A stretch of 64,000 bases of DNA from Raphanus sativus (GCF_000801105.2 NC_079513.1:24272273-24336272), one strand, 5' to 3'; shown: positions 23,131-35,981, numbered from the stretch's first letter. Numbers and translations: made by a program. The notes: generated by a model not told the origin, from the sequence alone.

Positions 23131-23359
23131 CTCCCTCCGTTTCGAATTAGATGTCGTTTTGGAACAAAATTTTCGTTTCAAAATAAATGTCGTTTTATAA
23201 TTTCAATGCAAAATTTATTGACTTTTTATTCTAATCTATTTTTCTATTGGATTAGGTGTATTAGTAATGATGTTTTTATCTAGTAAATATACAAAATTAA
23301 ATGTTTTATTAATCTGTGTGCCGAAGTTTAAAACGACAAATAAAATGAAACGGAGGGAG
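23131..23359. mobile_element. Stowaway MITE (Tc1/mariner-type), complete, 229 bp
   Basis: The element starts CTCCCTCCGTTTC and ends with the inverse GAAACGGAGGGAG, the Stowaway terminal motif, and is flanked by TA on both sides (23129-23130 and 23360-23361). A second internal inverted pair (TAGATGTCGTTTT and AAACGACAAATAA) extends the hairpin. It has no coding capacity. Confidence 0.92.
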
Positions 23360-25217
23360 TACTACTGTATTAAACTTTAAAATGATAATAAACAGTAAAA
23401 GTTAAACTCAAAAATATTGGTTCTAATTGGTAATCATCGCGGAATCGCGGAAAAATTAGTTAAGCTATGGAAAAAAAATAATTAAGCTGTGAAATGATGA
23501 AATACATGTTAAATTTGATCAAAATATTTTATTCGTACTCACTTTGTTGTAAGAATTTTTTTTGAAAATCATTAAAATTTATTAAAAATACTATTATATA
23601 ACTACAAAAACTATTACTATTTATTTAATAATTTAATAATATGAAACTGTTAATTTTGTAAAAAAAGTCCATGCTAATCTAGTAAAATTCACTTTTCTAT
23701 TTGATAAAAAATTTCTTTATATTTTTGTCAGCGAAAATACAAATCTGCATTTTTGCGTTTTTCTTTTATTCCGCAATTTTTGCTGATTGGAAAAATATTT
23801 ATCTAATCGAGTTTGAAACGTGATTCCAATATTTCGTAAAGTTACCAATCAAAGCCATTATTTAGCTATGTTTAAGCTAAAGTAAGCACAAAAAGATATA
23901 CTAGTACCCTCTTTAAAACGATTCTTATAAAACATCAATGATTCAATGGTGGTAAAAAGAGAGAATAATTCTATTCTTTTCGACCTGGGAATATCATTGT
24001 GGTGTGGATTAGTTGCCGATAACTGCCGTCAACTTTTGACTAATGTTTATTTTGACTAATACTTTTGCATGCATTAAACTATTTACATTGGATTAACTTT
24101 TTTTTTGGTTTTGGATCCTTGTGGACTAAAGTATTGGTGAGTGCGTGGACAATTAACTACTTCGATAATGACTTTCAATATAACCTCATTAATTCGCATA
24201 AAAACTGTATTTTATCATAACGAATTACTATATTCATCACTCTGATGTACTAATATGTTAGCTCTATGCCACAAGTGCAATAGACCAGCTAACAACTTTG
24301 ACATTATTTACGGTTAACTTACATATAGAGAGACTTTATGTCAGTACCTCATGAGATAAAGCCTTAAATTCCTCAAATTAGTTAAAGTGACCTCTTTATT
24401 ATTAATCAAGAAACTTTCTCTAAGTGAGTGTAATTAGTGTAATTTCTCATGATTACCCAATACTTTAATGTTATATGATTTGGAGTTTCGAATTATCCCT
24501 ATCTCTGTCTCTACCTTTTGTTTTATTATGGTTATATAAAAAGATTTGTTAGACTACTAAGATAATATTTATTCGACTGGGCTGTGATACCATGGTTGCT
24601 AAACATATTTTTATAAATCCATTTTGTAGATATATCTTTCATATTAATTATTTTTACCACATGTAAATCAATATTCCGAATTACAGTTCCAAAACTTTCA
24701 TGGTCATTGGACAAAGTTATTCCATGGTCGAAATTTTTATTTGTGAAATGTCACGAAACAAGTACTAGTATTATTCAAGATAAAAGTTGAACTGGTCCAT
24801 AACGGTTCAAGGATCTTTCTTTGAACTAGAAACAGAAATACGTGACACATGTTAGGTAGGAACACGATCCGCTCGTGTGTAACAGTTTATGATGTCGTCA
24901 TTCCATGTCGATACAACACTTTTTTGTTTGTTGTCAGCAGAAAATTTTTAAAATTAGCGAAACCGTTCCCATAACCGAAACTCACATAAAACAACACTAT
25001 AAATAATGCTTTGTATACTTTTATTTCGTTTATAACGTTTCTCTGCACCACTATAATTATTTTAGTCTTTGTTCTTTTGCTGAATTTAATTCCATGTTGG
25101 GCTTCAGTTACGGATTCCCCTCCATTTTAATATATCAGACGTATCTGGTTGCATACTCGTTCTAATTTACTACAAGTCTACAATTAATAAAAGCTAATGA
25201 TTTTCTCTAAAGATAAT

Positions 25218-25262
25218 TAAATTATTGTTCTTTTGTTCCAAAAAAAAAAATAAATTATTGTT
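25218..25262 (+). mobile_element. Tail-only insertion: 21 nt ending CCAAAAAAAAAAA
   Basis: Target duplication TAAATTATTGTT at 25218-25229 and 25251-25262. The insert is CTTTTGTTCC followed by A11; part of CTTTT may be a diverged extension of the duplication. Confidence 0.65.
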
Positions 25263-25558
25263 TTATGTCGTCGTCATATCAATACTAGAGTCATGCCTGT
25301 GGCGCATAAAAACACTTTTACATTCAAATACGTGACCATGCAATTCTAATATATAACGAATTATTTGAAACATACCCATTTATAAACGTTATGGAGAAAA
25401 GAGAAATTGAGAAAAGCAATTTCTTTCTCGCCCTTCAAGATCTTTTCTTGCTTTGTGTCCGAAACAGACAAAAATTGATTCTGTTGTTTTCCCCGAAATT
25501 AACTCAAACACAGACGACGTTCGTACGTTGCACACGTGAAATATATGTATGAAATGGT

Positions 25559-25609
25559 AAAGCTACACGAGCGGTATTTAGTCAAAAAAAAAAAAGCTAC
25601 ACGAGCGGT
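25559..25609 (+). mobile_element. Tail-only insertion: 17 nt, ATTTAGTCAAAAAAAAA
   Basis: A perfect 17-bp target duplication, AAAGCTACACGAGCGGT, at 25559-25575 and 25593-25609 surrounds an insert ending AGTC plus A9. Confidence 0.85.
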
Positions 25610-25844
25610 TCGAAAATGTTTTTTGAGTTTCCGAGACTGTTGAGTCTGTGGGGCCTATTGTCATCGAACCCTCAACATGCACGAGCGGTTCTCGTTTTGC
25701 ATGCAACAACACCACACGCACCCACCGACTTTTTCAAAGCCTTGCTTTTGCACGTGTGGAGAGAGTGTGTACTAAACTAAAAGTATCATATTAACCAAAA
25801 GTTTCGTTTTAAGTAGAAAATAAGATGCGATCTCAACAAAAGTG

Positions 25845-25886
25845 AGCATAAGTTCTTCTTTTTTTTTAAACTCAGCATAAGTTCTT
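25845..25886 (-). mobile_element. Tail-only insertion: 16 nt, GAGTTTAAAAAAAAAG on the minus strand
   Basis: Target duplication AGCATAAGTTCTT at 25845-25857 and 25874-25886 surrounds the insert. Confidence 0.75.
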
Positions 25887-26163
25887 TATAATGTATAATT
25901 TATAGGAAAAAAAAATTAGCAAGCAGCTCCTAAAGATATTGATGAGAAAAATTTCATACTGCAACCAAATTTGCAAGACCACCAACGACTAAAAATATAG
26001 TTAAAATGATAAATCGTACGTAAATTACGAAGGTCCATAAATAAAACAGAAAATATATACAACATCTGATTAAGTATAATATGTGATAAAATTTCCTCTA
26101 CACCTTTTGATGTGTGCATAAACCAGCTATCAATTTATTTGTCTCAAGTGCTTTAAGAATAAC

Positions 26164-26213
26164 AACTTAACGTCCATTGTTTACCAAAAAAAAAAAACTT
26201 AACGTCCATTGTT
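26164..26213 (+). mobile_element. Tail-only insertion: 14 nt, TACCAAAAAAAAAA
   Basis: A perfect 18-bp target duplication, AACTTAACGTCCATTGTT, at 26164-26181 and 26196-26213 surrounds the insert, about 200 bp upstream of the MYB56 start codon. Confidence 0.88.
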
Positions 26214-26320
26214 AAAGTATTCTTATCTATATGATGTAAAAAATCGTATATTATTAACTTGTAAATAAATATAAGTTAAATTCAATAAAAAATAGAGAAT
26301 CTATCTTTCCTCTTCCACCA

Positions 26321-26326
26321 TATAAA
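26321..26326 (+). promoter_or_regulatory. TATA box of MYB56-like gene
   Basis: TATAAA lies 94 bp upstream of the start codon and is followed by a CT-rich leader typical of Brassicaceae transcripts. Confidence 0.6.
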
Positions 26327-26414
26327 CAGTGGAAAACCATTCCATTGCTCTCACTCTTTCTCTCATTCTTGGTTTCTTTTCCTTTAATCCCTAACCCAGG
26401 AAAGAAAGAGAAAA

Positions 26415-28144
26415 ATGAATCTAAAACTCAGTGTGAAAGTTCAAACAGGCAACAAAACCATCAAGCTCTCGAGAAGGTTTGAAGAAGCAAACAACTTCGG
26501 ATCTCCACCAAACTCGCACACTGACTTCTCTCTCGCTAGAAACCATCTTCACAACAAATCGTACTCAGTCTTGGAGAGGGGTGAAAATGAAAATGGTTTG
26601 AAAAGGAGGGGCAATAATGGAATGAAGACAAAATTATGCTCAAGAGGACACTGGAGACCAACAGAAGATGCTAAACTCAAGGAGCTTGTTGCTCAGTTTG
26701 GTCCACAAAACTGGAACTTGATTGCTCACCACCTTCTTGGTAGATCAGGTACATTTATTTACTTTTATTTATCTGCTTATTAATTATTACTCTCACTCTC
26801 TCACAAAATTCCGTGAATGCGCAAGTATGCATATATATTTTTAAAATTTGATAAAATTTATTTTGTATCAAAATAAAGTCCTGTTCTTTTTAATCAAACA
26901 TCTTGTATTTTTTTCTTTACAAATGAGCATTTTTTTCATTTGACAAAAAATAGATTTTCTCCAAAATTAATGATATTGATCTTAATAGGAGCTAACGTCA
27001 GTGACATATTTGACATTAACTATTTTTTTTTTTTTATTTGACATTAACTATTAAGTTTTTAAAAGGGTAATTATTAATGTTGCGTATTGATTTCAGGCAA
27101 GAGCTGTAGACTGAGATGGTGTAACCAATTAGATCCAAGGATTAACAAGAACGCCTTCACCGAGGAAGAAGAGTCTAGGCTTTTAACTGCTCATCGAGCC
27201 TATGGCAACAAGTGGTCTCTAATCTCACGTCTCTTTCCGGGTCGGACCGATAACGCCGTCAAGAACCATTGGCATGTCGTCATGGCTCGACGGACTAGAG
27301 CAAGTCAACGACAACAGTCTCTTCATGCACCGTCAGGAAACGCAGAAATGAAAGCCTCGTCCTCGTGCCGCTATAATAATGGTGGGTTCTTCGGTAGGGT
27401 CGCGGAGGGTACTTTGGTCAACGAAGCAGATGATGACGATGGTTCAGCTGTCTCTACTTGTACGACGGAGCTCTCTCTCACTCCACCTTCTTCAACTCAC
27501 CAGCCGCGCTTCTTGCATGACGATTATACCCTTGCATCAGGTAACAATTTATGTATTTGTTCGCTTGCTTTATTATATTTTTATTACGTTAGTACTTTGT
27601 CTCTTTTTAGAAAGAAATTATCTTATTACATTCTTGCGATATGAAAAGTATGGAAACTTGGAATGTTTTTGCCCTGTTTTCTTGAGAAGCGTTTTCGTGA
27701 ATCTAACTATAGCATCGATTATAATCGACTTATACTTTAATCGATATCACTAAATGATAAATTTGGCATACATGGACGACGAGTGACCACTTCGATAATT
27801 TTCATGTATATGGCAATAATGACAAATTTGGATGACAAGAAAGAGAGAAACAGTTTTTTATATCGTAATAGTACATATTGGTATATTAATATAAGGAACT
27901 ATAGTACAATGTCACGCTACTATTTCAATACAACAAATTCACGTGGGGGCTAATAAGAAAATATTTTGATTATCTTACAGGTAAAGATGGTCAGTGTGCG
28001 CAGAGAGCAGAAGTAAATGGCATATGTAGTAAAAAGATGGACCATCAAAATCGCCACACAACCACAGTCAGTGAAAGGGAGGTGGAGATGAAGATGAAGA
28101 GTGGCTTTTACTTCTTTGATTTTCTTGGAGTTGGAGTTTCTTAA
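26415..28144 (+). CDS. MYB56: R2R3-MYB transcription factor, MYB56/BRAVO-like
   Basis: Three exons, 26415-26748, 27097-27540 and 27981-28144, give 313 aa. The R2 repeat runs from about residue 76: W80, W100 and W119, with the recognition helix [17 protein letters not shown] split by intron 1. R3 follows ([41 protein letters not shown]). NQLDPRI between repeats and W79-R80-P81 region spacing match the MYB52/54/56 subgroup. The C-terminus has a Ser/Thr-rich stretch and ends with a [12 protein letters not shown] tail. Arabidopsis MYB56 (At5g17800, BRAVO) is a nuclear regulator that keeps quiescent-centre cells from dividing and affects seed size. Exon 2 stays open past its donor for 34 more codons, so intron 2 retention would give a shorter protein. 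Position between VAR3 and the peroxidase agrees with Arabidopsis order. Confidence 0.9.
27008..27052 (-). mobile_element. Tail-only insertion: pure A11, inside MYB56 intron 1
   Basis: A perfect 17-bp target duplication, ATTTGACATTAACTATT, at 27008-27024 and 27036-27052 surrounds eleven T. It lies 45 bp upstream of the exon 2 acceptor and adds T's to the branch/polypyrimidine region. Confidence 0.8.
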
Positions 28145-29917
28145 TTAATTATATGAAGAATTAGGGTTCGTGATAAGGGAACTAATTGTGCAATAAAGAA
28201 AATGGTTTAGTTTCTTCTGTTTCACCTGGTTAGTTCTAGCCATGTTTGTTTACATTTTAATTTGAGCTTCCCAAGAAGTTAGCTAGGGGGAGGGGGAAAT
28301 CAAAACCTGTGCTGCTTTACTAAGTAATATCACTAGCCCATTACAAAGCCCATATTTCTTAATTCCAGCTGCATATCATCTCCTGCATAAGATCATACCC
28401 TGTATAGTATTATTGATGATATCAGGAATTGACCATCTACAGTTTAAAAATATAATGTCATTTCACATACTTCAAATCTTCAACCAATGGAAAGGAACAA
28501 TTAAGGGGTTTCAGATTCATGTGATGACAAAATGGATGCTATTTTATCATGTAAATAAGAATCACTACAAAAAAAACATCATTTAACATCATTTATTTTT
28601 AATATTTACATTCCTTATAAATGATGTAATATAATTTTGCATCACTTATTTAAATGACTCTGAAAGTGGTGATGCAAATAATTAACATCATTCATTTAAT
28701 AACTGATGCAAAAATATCAAATATTTTTATCAGTTATTATAAATGCTATCAATATGCATCAATTGAAAGAAATGATGTTAAGATGTACATCAGTTTTGCA
28801 AAATGATGTTAGTTATTCATCGGTAGATAAAACTGATTTTAATTTTATATTATTTTTAATAAATGGAGCAAAATTAATATTCAATTCGAAACTAATTTAA
28901 TAAAATTATATAATTTTAAAATTTAATTTAAATATTTTTATTTGTACATTTGATGTTAAATTATGTCATTAAAAAATTAAGTAAATATTTTTCTGTAAAC
29001 AAGTTCTCATTTTTTTCCATTGATGTACAATCTTAAGAACAAAGAAAAAAATAAAAGACAGTGCAAACAAAAAACGGAATATGAATTCCTAGAAGATTTG
29101 TAAAACATATAAAATGAATTCTTCTTCTTTATTTTTATCTTCAATCCCTATTGCTGATGTAGAACTTAGTTGATTCAGTAAAGAGATTCATCAAAGCATT
29201 CTCCTTGCTGCATTTTTTAGAAACTCCTGCTCCTTAAGATTTTCAGAAGACTCTTCATTTTCCACTGGAGAAAACAAATTCTGATATTAAAAAAAATCGT
29301 TAAACCATAATCTCAAAAAAGACTTAGAACAAAGTAGGAAAAGCTATTACTTTTCCAGAAATTTTCCAATAGGTACGTGAGGTTAGGAGATCTCACTTTC
29401 CTTTCACTTCCTGCATTGAAGAAATAAAATCATCCTCATCGTGATTATAAAAGAAATGCTTAATTAGTGTTGACTTTCTTATAAATCAAATAGTCTAGAA
29501 CAAAAAAATTTAAACTGATAAAAGTTTTAAAAGTGAGAAGAAGAAGAGAAACGGAAGAATGAGACCATGAGAGGATCTTGACAGAAAGATAATTTGTTTT
29601 TTTTAGTTAAGATGAACAGTTATATAGAAGATCATGGACTAATTCAACTAAAACCACAAAAATTAATTAAAGCTAAAAATATAGTAACTGTTCTCGTAAA
29701 TCTAGGTAAAATTTTAATAAGTTTTAAAACAAATGTTTAAATGAGGCAGGTTTTAAAAAGTAACATCATTTTATTAAATTGATGCTAATGTTAGTGTCAA
29801 TTTATAATTGATGCAAGATTTGTATCACTTTAATAAACAATGTTAACCAAAAAACGTTTATGTATCAGTTATGTAAATGATTTTAATTTATGTATTAGTA
29901 TCATCAATACTATTAAT

Positions 29918-31605
29918 TCAGGAACCCTTTTATGAAATTACCCTTACTCTTCCCTGGTATATTACTTTTTGTGCCATTAGTTTTGTCTTAAAAAATAAAA
30001 GTCATTAAGGATAATTTAGGAACTGAATTTTTGACCACCTAAATAACCTAAAATCTCGCCATCATATAACTAATTATCCTAATTTCAATACTAATGAATA
30101 AACAAATATTAAAAATACAATAACTTAATTAATACTATAAGTCACTCGAGATTAATCCAGATACAACCAACGGACTTTTCCAATCATAATAACGCCATCT
30201 AAACCTCTCACATATAACAAGTCAATTATATATGCCCACTGGTATAAAACCTATAAATATATCATTTAATTTTGTTTTTGTTAATGACAATGTATAACTC
30301 TCACATATATATATATGTCCAATGGTAAATAATTATTTAAAAAGAACCGGATAAAACAATGATAAATTTTATTTTTGTTAAGTGGATTTTTAATAGAAAT
30401 AAAATATTCACACAAAACTCTTTTAGTTTAACGGATTTTAAATAGGTTATTCGATTAAAAATATTTATTAAATGTGATTTTACATAAAATCAGTGAAGAC
30501 CATAACCCATTTACAGATATATTTAATAGAATCTATCAAATTTATTATATTCAAACATCTTTCAAAAAATTTGTTCGGTTTTCGGTGCGGTTTGGATTTG
30601 ATATTGGTTTTCGGATATGACACTTTAAAAACTGTTCGAGTATATAAGCTAGGCCAGAACATTTCGGGTATCGGTTTGGTTCGGGTATCTCGGGTTTCGG
30701 GTAGTTCGGTTAAGGGGTTAGACTATCCATTTACTACTTGACCTGATTTCGGTTCGGTTCATACAGTTTCGGATTTGGTTCGGTTCAGATAGTAAAACTA
30801 GGAACCGGAAAATATCCAAAAAATGGTTCTTTCAGTTCCGATTCCGATTTGGATAGTTCAGATAGTTCGGATAAAATATCGGTTATTTAAGATAAATATA
30901 TAAATAATTAGGATGAATTAGATAAAAAAACTTGGATATTTTGGATTACTTTATTTACTTTGGATAAAATTATCCGAATACTTTTGGATAATTTGGATAG
31001 TCCGGATATTTTATAATAATTTATTTATTTTTAAATGTTTTCAGATTTTAAATAAAATTTTAAGTTATAAATATATATTTAATTATGTTATATGTATATA
31101 TAGTTAATATATTTATATATTCGGGTACCCCTTCGGTTCTCGGTTCAGTTCCGGTTCGGTTATTTCGGATATAGGAATATGGAAACCATTCAAATATTTA
31201 AAAGTCTTCGGTTCGGTTTTGGTTCGGGTATTTATGTTCAGTTCCTGTTTTTTTGCCCATGTCTACAAGCCATGTTTAATAGAGGTCTAACATAATATGA
31301 TACTTTGATTTTCGGATCGATTCAAGTTATTTGAGTATGAATATTTTGACTATTTATATTAAGTAAATACTAAAAAAATATAATATGTTGCAAACTTTAA
31401 AAATAAAGTTTTAAAAATAATTTTTTTAATACATATAGTACAAGTGTATAGTTATGTAAATTGACACATTTAATATAGTTACCGAAATTATATTAAATTA
31501 AACTAATATTCAACACAAATATGATTACAAAAATACACAAAATATTTTAAAAAATTCTCAAAGAAAAATTATACCCGCCCTTTGAAAGGGCGGGTCATGG
31601 TCTAG
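29918..31605 (+). mobile_element. Non-autonomous Helitron A, nested in the CACTA element
   Basis: The 3' end is diagnostic: hairpin CCCGCCCTTTGAAAGGGCGGG spans 31574-31594, followed by TCATGGT and the terminal CTAG (31602-31605), then host T. The 5' end is placed at TCAGGAACCCTTTTATG because Helitron B starts with the same sequence; the base before it is T rather than the usual A, so this border could be off by one. The middle (about 30,570-31,240) is rich in TTCGGTTCGG-type words. No Rep/helicase is encoded. Confidence 0.8.
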
Positions 31606-31619
31606 TCAATATAATTAAA

Positions 31620-32453
31620 TCAGGATCCCTTTTATGGATTTGCCCTTGACTTTCCTTGGTATATTACTTTTGTGCCATCAGATTTGTCTTAAACATTAAA
31701 ACTCATTAAGGATAGTTTAGAAAATAAAAATAAGACCATCTAAACTACCTAATAACACACGGCATTCATTTGTTTTAATAATTACTGTATAGATAATTGC
31801 ATAAAATTATTAAAAGGGACGGCAGTTACAAAACGTTTTTATAGGAACCACTTCTTATTTTTTTTCTGAAAAAAGTTTAGTAACCACTTCTTGTGTTCCT
31901 AGCAATTAAACGAGTTGGTCCAAGTTGGTCCATGTTATTTGTAGCTTCGGGATCCACTTCCTTTATTAATATGTAACTGAATAATTTGCCCTACTAAAAA
32001 AATTAATAATATATTATTTTTATATACACTATCTTATCAAGTTCTTTTCTTTTCTTTTATTTTCTTTTCTTTTATATTGACTTTATAAATTTTAATATCC
32101 ATAGCCTTAGACATGACAAAATGATTTATTTGAGATATATATATATATAACACTAATCATTAATCTAATATATTTTATTCATAGGGTTTTCATGGGTTTT
32201 CCGGATTATTAAATAATAAATTTTCCGAAAACTCAAACTAGAACACTGGGTTTACCGGTTCAACCGCAGGTCTGGAATGAGTTTCAAAACTTTTGATAAA
32301 GTCTATAGTTATGCAACATCATAAATTCAATATATAATCAAATCTCTTACTAATAATTTTTTAAAAATATATACACAAATATAATTAAAAACGCAAATAT
32401 AAAAATTAAAAATGAAAATATACCCGCCCTTCAAAGGGCGGGTTAAAATCTAG
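31620..32453 (+). mobile_element. Non-autonomous Helitron B, 834 bp, 14 bp from Helitron A
   Basis: It starts TCAGGATCCCTTTTATGG after host A (31619) and ends CTAG (32450-32453) before host T. A GC-rich hairpin (CCCGCCCTTCAAAGGGCGGG) lies about 10 bp before the end. Its first roughly 110 bp match the start of Helitron A, so they belong to the same family. No coding capacity. Confidence 0.88.
31846..31892 (-). mobile_element. Tail-only-type insertion: 25 nt, inside Helitron B
   Basis: An 11-bp duplication, AACCACTTCTT, at 31846-31856 and 31882-31892 surrounds a T-rich insert (oligo(A) end on the minus strand). It is longer and less clean than most in this set. Confidence 0.5.
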
Positions 32454-33089
32454 TTTTTGTTAAAGTGATACAAATTGATAGAAATTATATTGTTTTATTA
32501 AACTGATGCTGATTTAATTAACAGTAACATCACTTACTATAATTGATCTTAAAATATGTATATTTGTATCATTTCAAAATAAGTAATTTAAAATGATATC
32601 ATTTAATTTTGTGATACAATTTAAGTGATGTATTTCATACATTTTTTTGTAGTGAATGATGCAACTTTTCACCTGAAGGGTGACAGACATCAAACATCTC
32701 CGGTCACTTTGCATTGGAGATCGGAGAATAAAATTGATGACCACAAACTTCTATGAGTTGCTTTATATGGGACGTCTAAATATTTGAGTCTTTCATGTAT
32801 TTATTGTAATTGCATCGCAGAACAAACAAACAAGTATTTAAAAAAATATATATATGATTAATCAGTATTGTCAATACCACAAAATAATCGTACGAGGTAA
32901 AGATACATCCTCCGGCATATAATTATGTTTTTCGAGAATTAAAACCATAAATCCAATCCACGAAAACCCTTATTTAAGCAGAAAAACCCAACAAAACAAA
33001 CAAATGATTTAGAAACATAAATAAGATTTGAAACATATGTTTCAAACGTAATGATTCCACACATAATTAGTAGTAATTTATCAAACTCA

Positions 33090-35915
33090 TTAGTTGAATC
33101 TCCTGCAGTTTCTCCTGATTTCACCAGCACGACCAGTGAGCACATCAACGGCTCCCATCTTTATGATTGCTCTAACAAATTGACGTTTGAAGTAAGCATT
33201 GTTGCTTGCATATCGAGCCACAACACCACGAGTCTGTCGGTCTGTCGCGAGACGCTGGTCAAGCTGGAACACTCCTCTCTTTTTACGGAGCTGCTTGAAG
33301 AATTGGTTGTCGAACCTTAGTGGAGTCGACTGGTCTAGTGAAGCTGTCGCGCTGTTTGCACACGTGTTCCTTAGACTACATTACAAGAACACATTCTGAT
33401 TAGTATTTCTATGAGTTAAAATAAATAAATTTTGTTTTGCATGCAAAACTAATTCGCTTAAGTTACTTTTCAAGGAAACATGCCAAACAAGTTTAACGAA
33501 GAAAGACATGCAAAAACTAATTTGCTTAAGTTTTCATGGAAAATTTAGTTTTCGAACTTTAATGAAAAATGTCCTGCAATTAAATAAATATATACATGTA
33601 TATATATAATTCTTTTTCTTTTTACATCAAACAACTATTTTATTACTTAATATATAACTAGATCTTGACCCGCCCAACCGGGCGGGTATTTATTTTATGT
33701 TTTTAGTTTTTTATATATAAATGATATATTTGTAATATTTAAACATAAATTCAGATTGAAATTAAATTTGTAGTTATAATAAAAATTAAAAGTTTAAAAA
33801 AGTATTTTGATATAAATTTTAAATTCCTAATTAAAATAATATAGAAATGGGTCATAATTTTTTTCCAATTCCAAAATCTTAGCATTCTTAATAACAAATA
33901 AAATAATTTATAAATACATAAAATATATAAACATATTTGAAATTAAAATAAATTTGTTTAAAAAAAGATCTTACGCCATTGTTGTTTATTTCTATAGTTT
34001 GACCCGTGGCCGTATAAATATTTGCTTGCACTTCAATTTTTTCTTTGTTCTAATGATAATATATATGTGTAAATTAATATGTATTACATAACTGTTAGTA
34101 TAACATTTTAAAACTATTATTTATTTATTACTTTAAATAATTATATTATGTGATTTTAATCGTCTATTATATCACAGTGTATCATATAAAATCTAATATT
34201 TATAACTAATTGTACTTATATTATAAAAGTGTTATACTAACAATTTATAAATAAAATATTTTATATTTTATTTATATGATATATAAATTGATTTTGATGT
34301 GTTCTTTTTATTTTATTATTTTTAATAAATATTGAAAAATATTAAATGTTAACAAAAAATCTATAAGGAAATTTATTTTGGTTAAGATTCATTCTATTAA
34401 AGAAATCTATTATTTAAATTAGGAAAATACATTAAATACTTAAATGTATCATTTAAATAAGGAAAAGACAAAATTCTCTACTATCTTTGTTACCAAACAA
34501 AATTTAATTTTTTAAAGACTTCTATCCTTATTACCAAACAAAAGCTTAAAGTACTTCTACTTTAATAAGATAGATTAATGTCATCTACAGATACTGTCAT
34601 ATTTTAAAAATAATTAAAACTGGGTACATTTTAATTTGAAGATTTCAGAAGTTATCAAATTAACATTTTCAACAAACAAACTGCTATATAACATGATCAA
34701 AATAAAATTTAAAATCTTCTCAAACTTAGAATTATGTTCATTCCTATGTAATTTATTTATTTTCAATAAATTTAATCTTAAGTTAGTTTATGGTGGGTAA
34801 ATGATTGAACCTGTCTGGTTTAAAAGTTACCTGGAAACCAAAGCTGGGTCCATGGCCGGGTCAGGTCGTCCGGTTCCTTGGAAATTCGTGAACCTGTCAC
34901 TGAATAGACCACAGTTTCCCTTACCAACGGTATGTGCACCTATAAGAGCCACAGCGTCGAAGACGTTCATCCCTTTGTTCGTGAACAAACTGACGGCTCC
35001 GGAGACGGAGATTGTTGGACCTGGAAGGGCCACGTCAACATTGTTTGAGACTAAACCATCGCGCCTTCCCGTGGGAATACTGTAGCTCGGGCCTCCGGCT
35101 AAGAACACAGAGTCACGTGTCGCTAGTGTGATGATGTCAGCGCATGAGACGGTGGATGGACATGCGGCCTCTAGCTGAGCCTTGATCTGGTCGATCAGGG
35201 CAAATTCTCTAACGCTTCCGTTTGGTCCGGCCGTTTTCTCAGAGTTGGTTCCGTCAATGAGAAGGGAAGCGTCGCAGCCCTACAAAGAACGAACAAGAAT
35301 ATTAAGATAAGGCTAGCCAGACTAAATGACATGATATGATATGAATCGAAGAAATTGGAACAAAACTCGAAGAAACCAAAAGAAAAATTAGAGACAAAAC
35401 TCGATTGAGGTAGGGTCTGTATATTAATTGATAACATCTGTATTTATATAATATCAATAACTTGACATTTTTCTTTAACGAAAACTTCTTTATCTACTAA
35501 ACGTTTTTCTGTTAAAAATATACTGTTCCGAGATTTAAAACACTTTTAGAATCAATAAACCCCGTATATATCATATCATGCTAATGTTCTTTATAATTTT
35601 CATTTTATATACAAATATGCTGCTTCCGAACAAACTCATAAGATAATCTAACTTCAAATTGACATATCATTTATTGAACATGTTTGAGCCATATAGAAAT
35701 CTATATTAAATTCTTACCCTAACGAAACAGTCATGGAAATGCATACGGAGCAAAGCTGCGGTGACGGTTTGGTCAACACCAAACCGTTGGCGCACAAGAT
35801 TGCGTACGATGGTCTCGGCTTGAGGGCATGACTGGCTATAAAACCCGACTCGTAGTTGAGCAAATGCGATCGGGAAAACAAAGAAAAGCACAAGAAGAGA
35901 AGATAACTTCATCAT
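33090..35915 (-). CDS. Class III secretory peroxidase, PER57-like (At5g17820)
   Basis: Three exons, 35915-35718, 35279-34831 and 33375-33090, give 310 aa. The start [10 protein letters not shown] opens a signal peptide cut near FAQ at 20; an in-frame ATG 16 codons upstream would place basic residues before it and was not chosen. The mature protein begins [11 protein letters not shown], with the family's conserved cysteines (30, 63, 68, 106, 112). Distal Arg57 and His61 lie in RMHFHDCF and the proximal haem-ligand His182 in GAHTVG. The substrate-access proline is in SIPTGRRD. The C-terminus is [10 protein letters not shown], then [10 protein letters not shown]. It oxidises phenolics with H2O2 in the cell wall. 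Intron 2 is long (1455 bp) because a Helitron sits in it. No damage to the coding sequence. Confidence 0.95.
33658..34574 (-). mobile_element. Non-autonomous Helitron C, in intron 2 of the peroxidase gene
   Basis: On the minus strand it starts TCTATCTTATTAAAGTAGAAG at 34574 after host A. It ends with hairpin CCCGCCCGGTTGGGCGGG plus TCAAGAT and CTAG (33661-33658), followed by host T. This arrangement, between A and T without duplication, is diagnostic of Helitrons. It makes up about two thirds of the intron and does not touch splice sites. Confidence 0.88.
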
Positions 35916-35981
35916 TTTTGTAGATAAGAAGTTTTTCTTCTTGTGGAAGGGATTGTAAGACATTTGGGATCAACCATACGG

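Larger units (their letters stand above)
22492..26414. other. Intergenic; Stowaway MITE and tail-only insertions, no gene seen
   Basis: Almost 4 kb of AT-rich DNA between divergently transcribed VAR3 and MYB56. It contains one intact Stowaway element and four tail-only insertions (near 25.22, 25.56, 25.85 and 26.16 kb), each listed separately. ORFs here are short and unsupported. Confidence 0.55.
28563..32654. mobile_element. Non-autonomous CACTA (En/Spm) element, 4.1 kb, with two nested Helitrons
   Basis: It begins CACTACAAAAAAA and ends with the exact inverse, TTTTTTTGTAGTG, flanked by the 3-bp duplication AAT (28560-28562 and 32655-32657) that CACTA elements make. Subterminal DNA at both ends is full of short repeats around ATGATGTTA/AACATCATTT and AACTGATGCA, as expected for transposase-binding subterminal repeats. 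No transposase is encoded. Two Helitrons (29,918-31,605 and 31,620-32,453) account for about 2.5 kb, so the original element was about 1.6 kb. Confidence 0.9.

Noticed and set aside
30570..31240. TTCGGTTCGG-rich stretch, considered as a regulatory or satellite array
   Set aside because: It is part of Helitron A; such low-complexity stretches are common inside Brassicaceae non-autonomous Helitrons.
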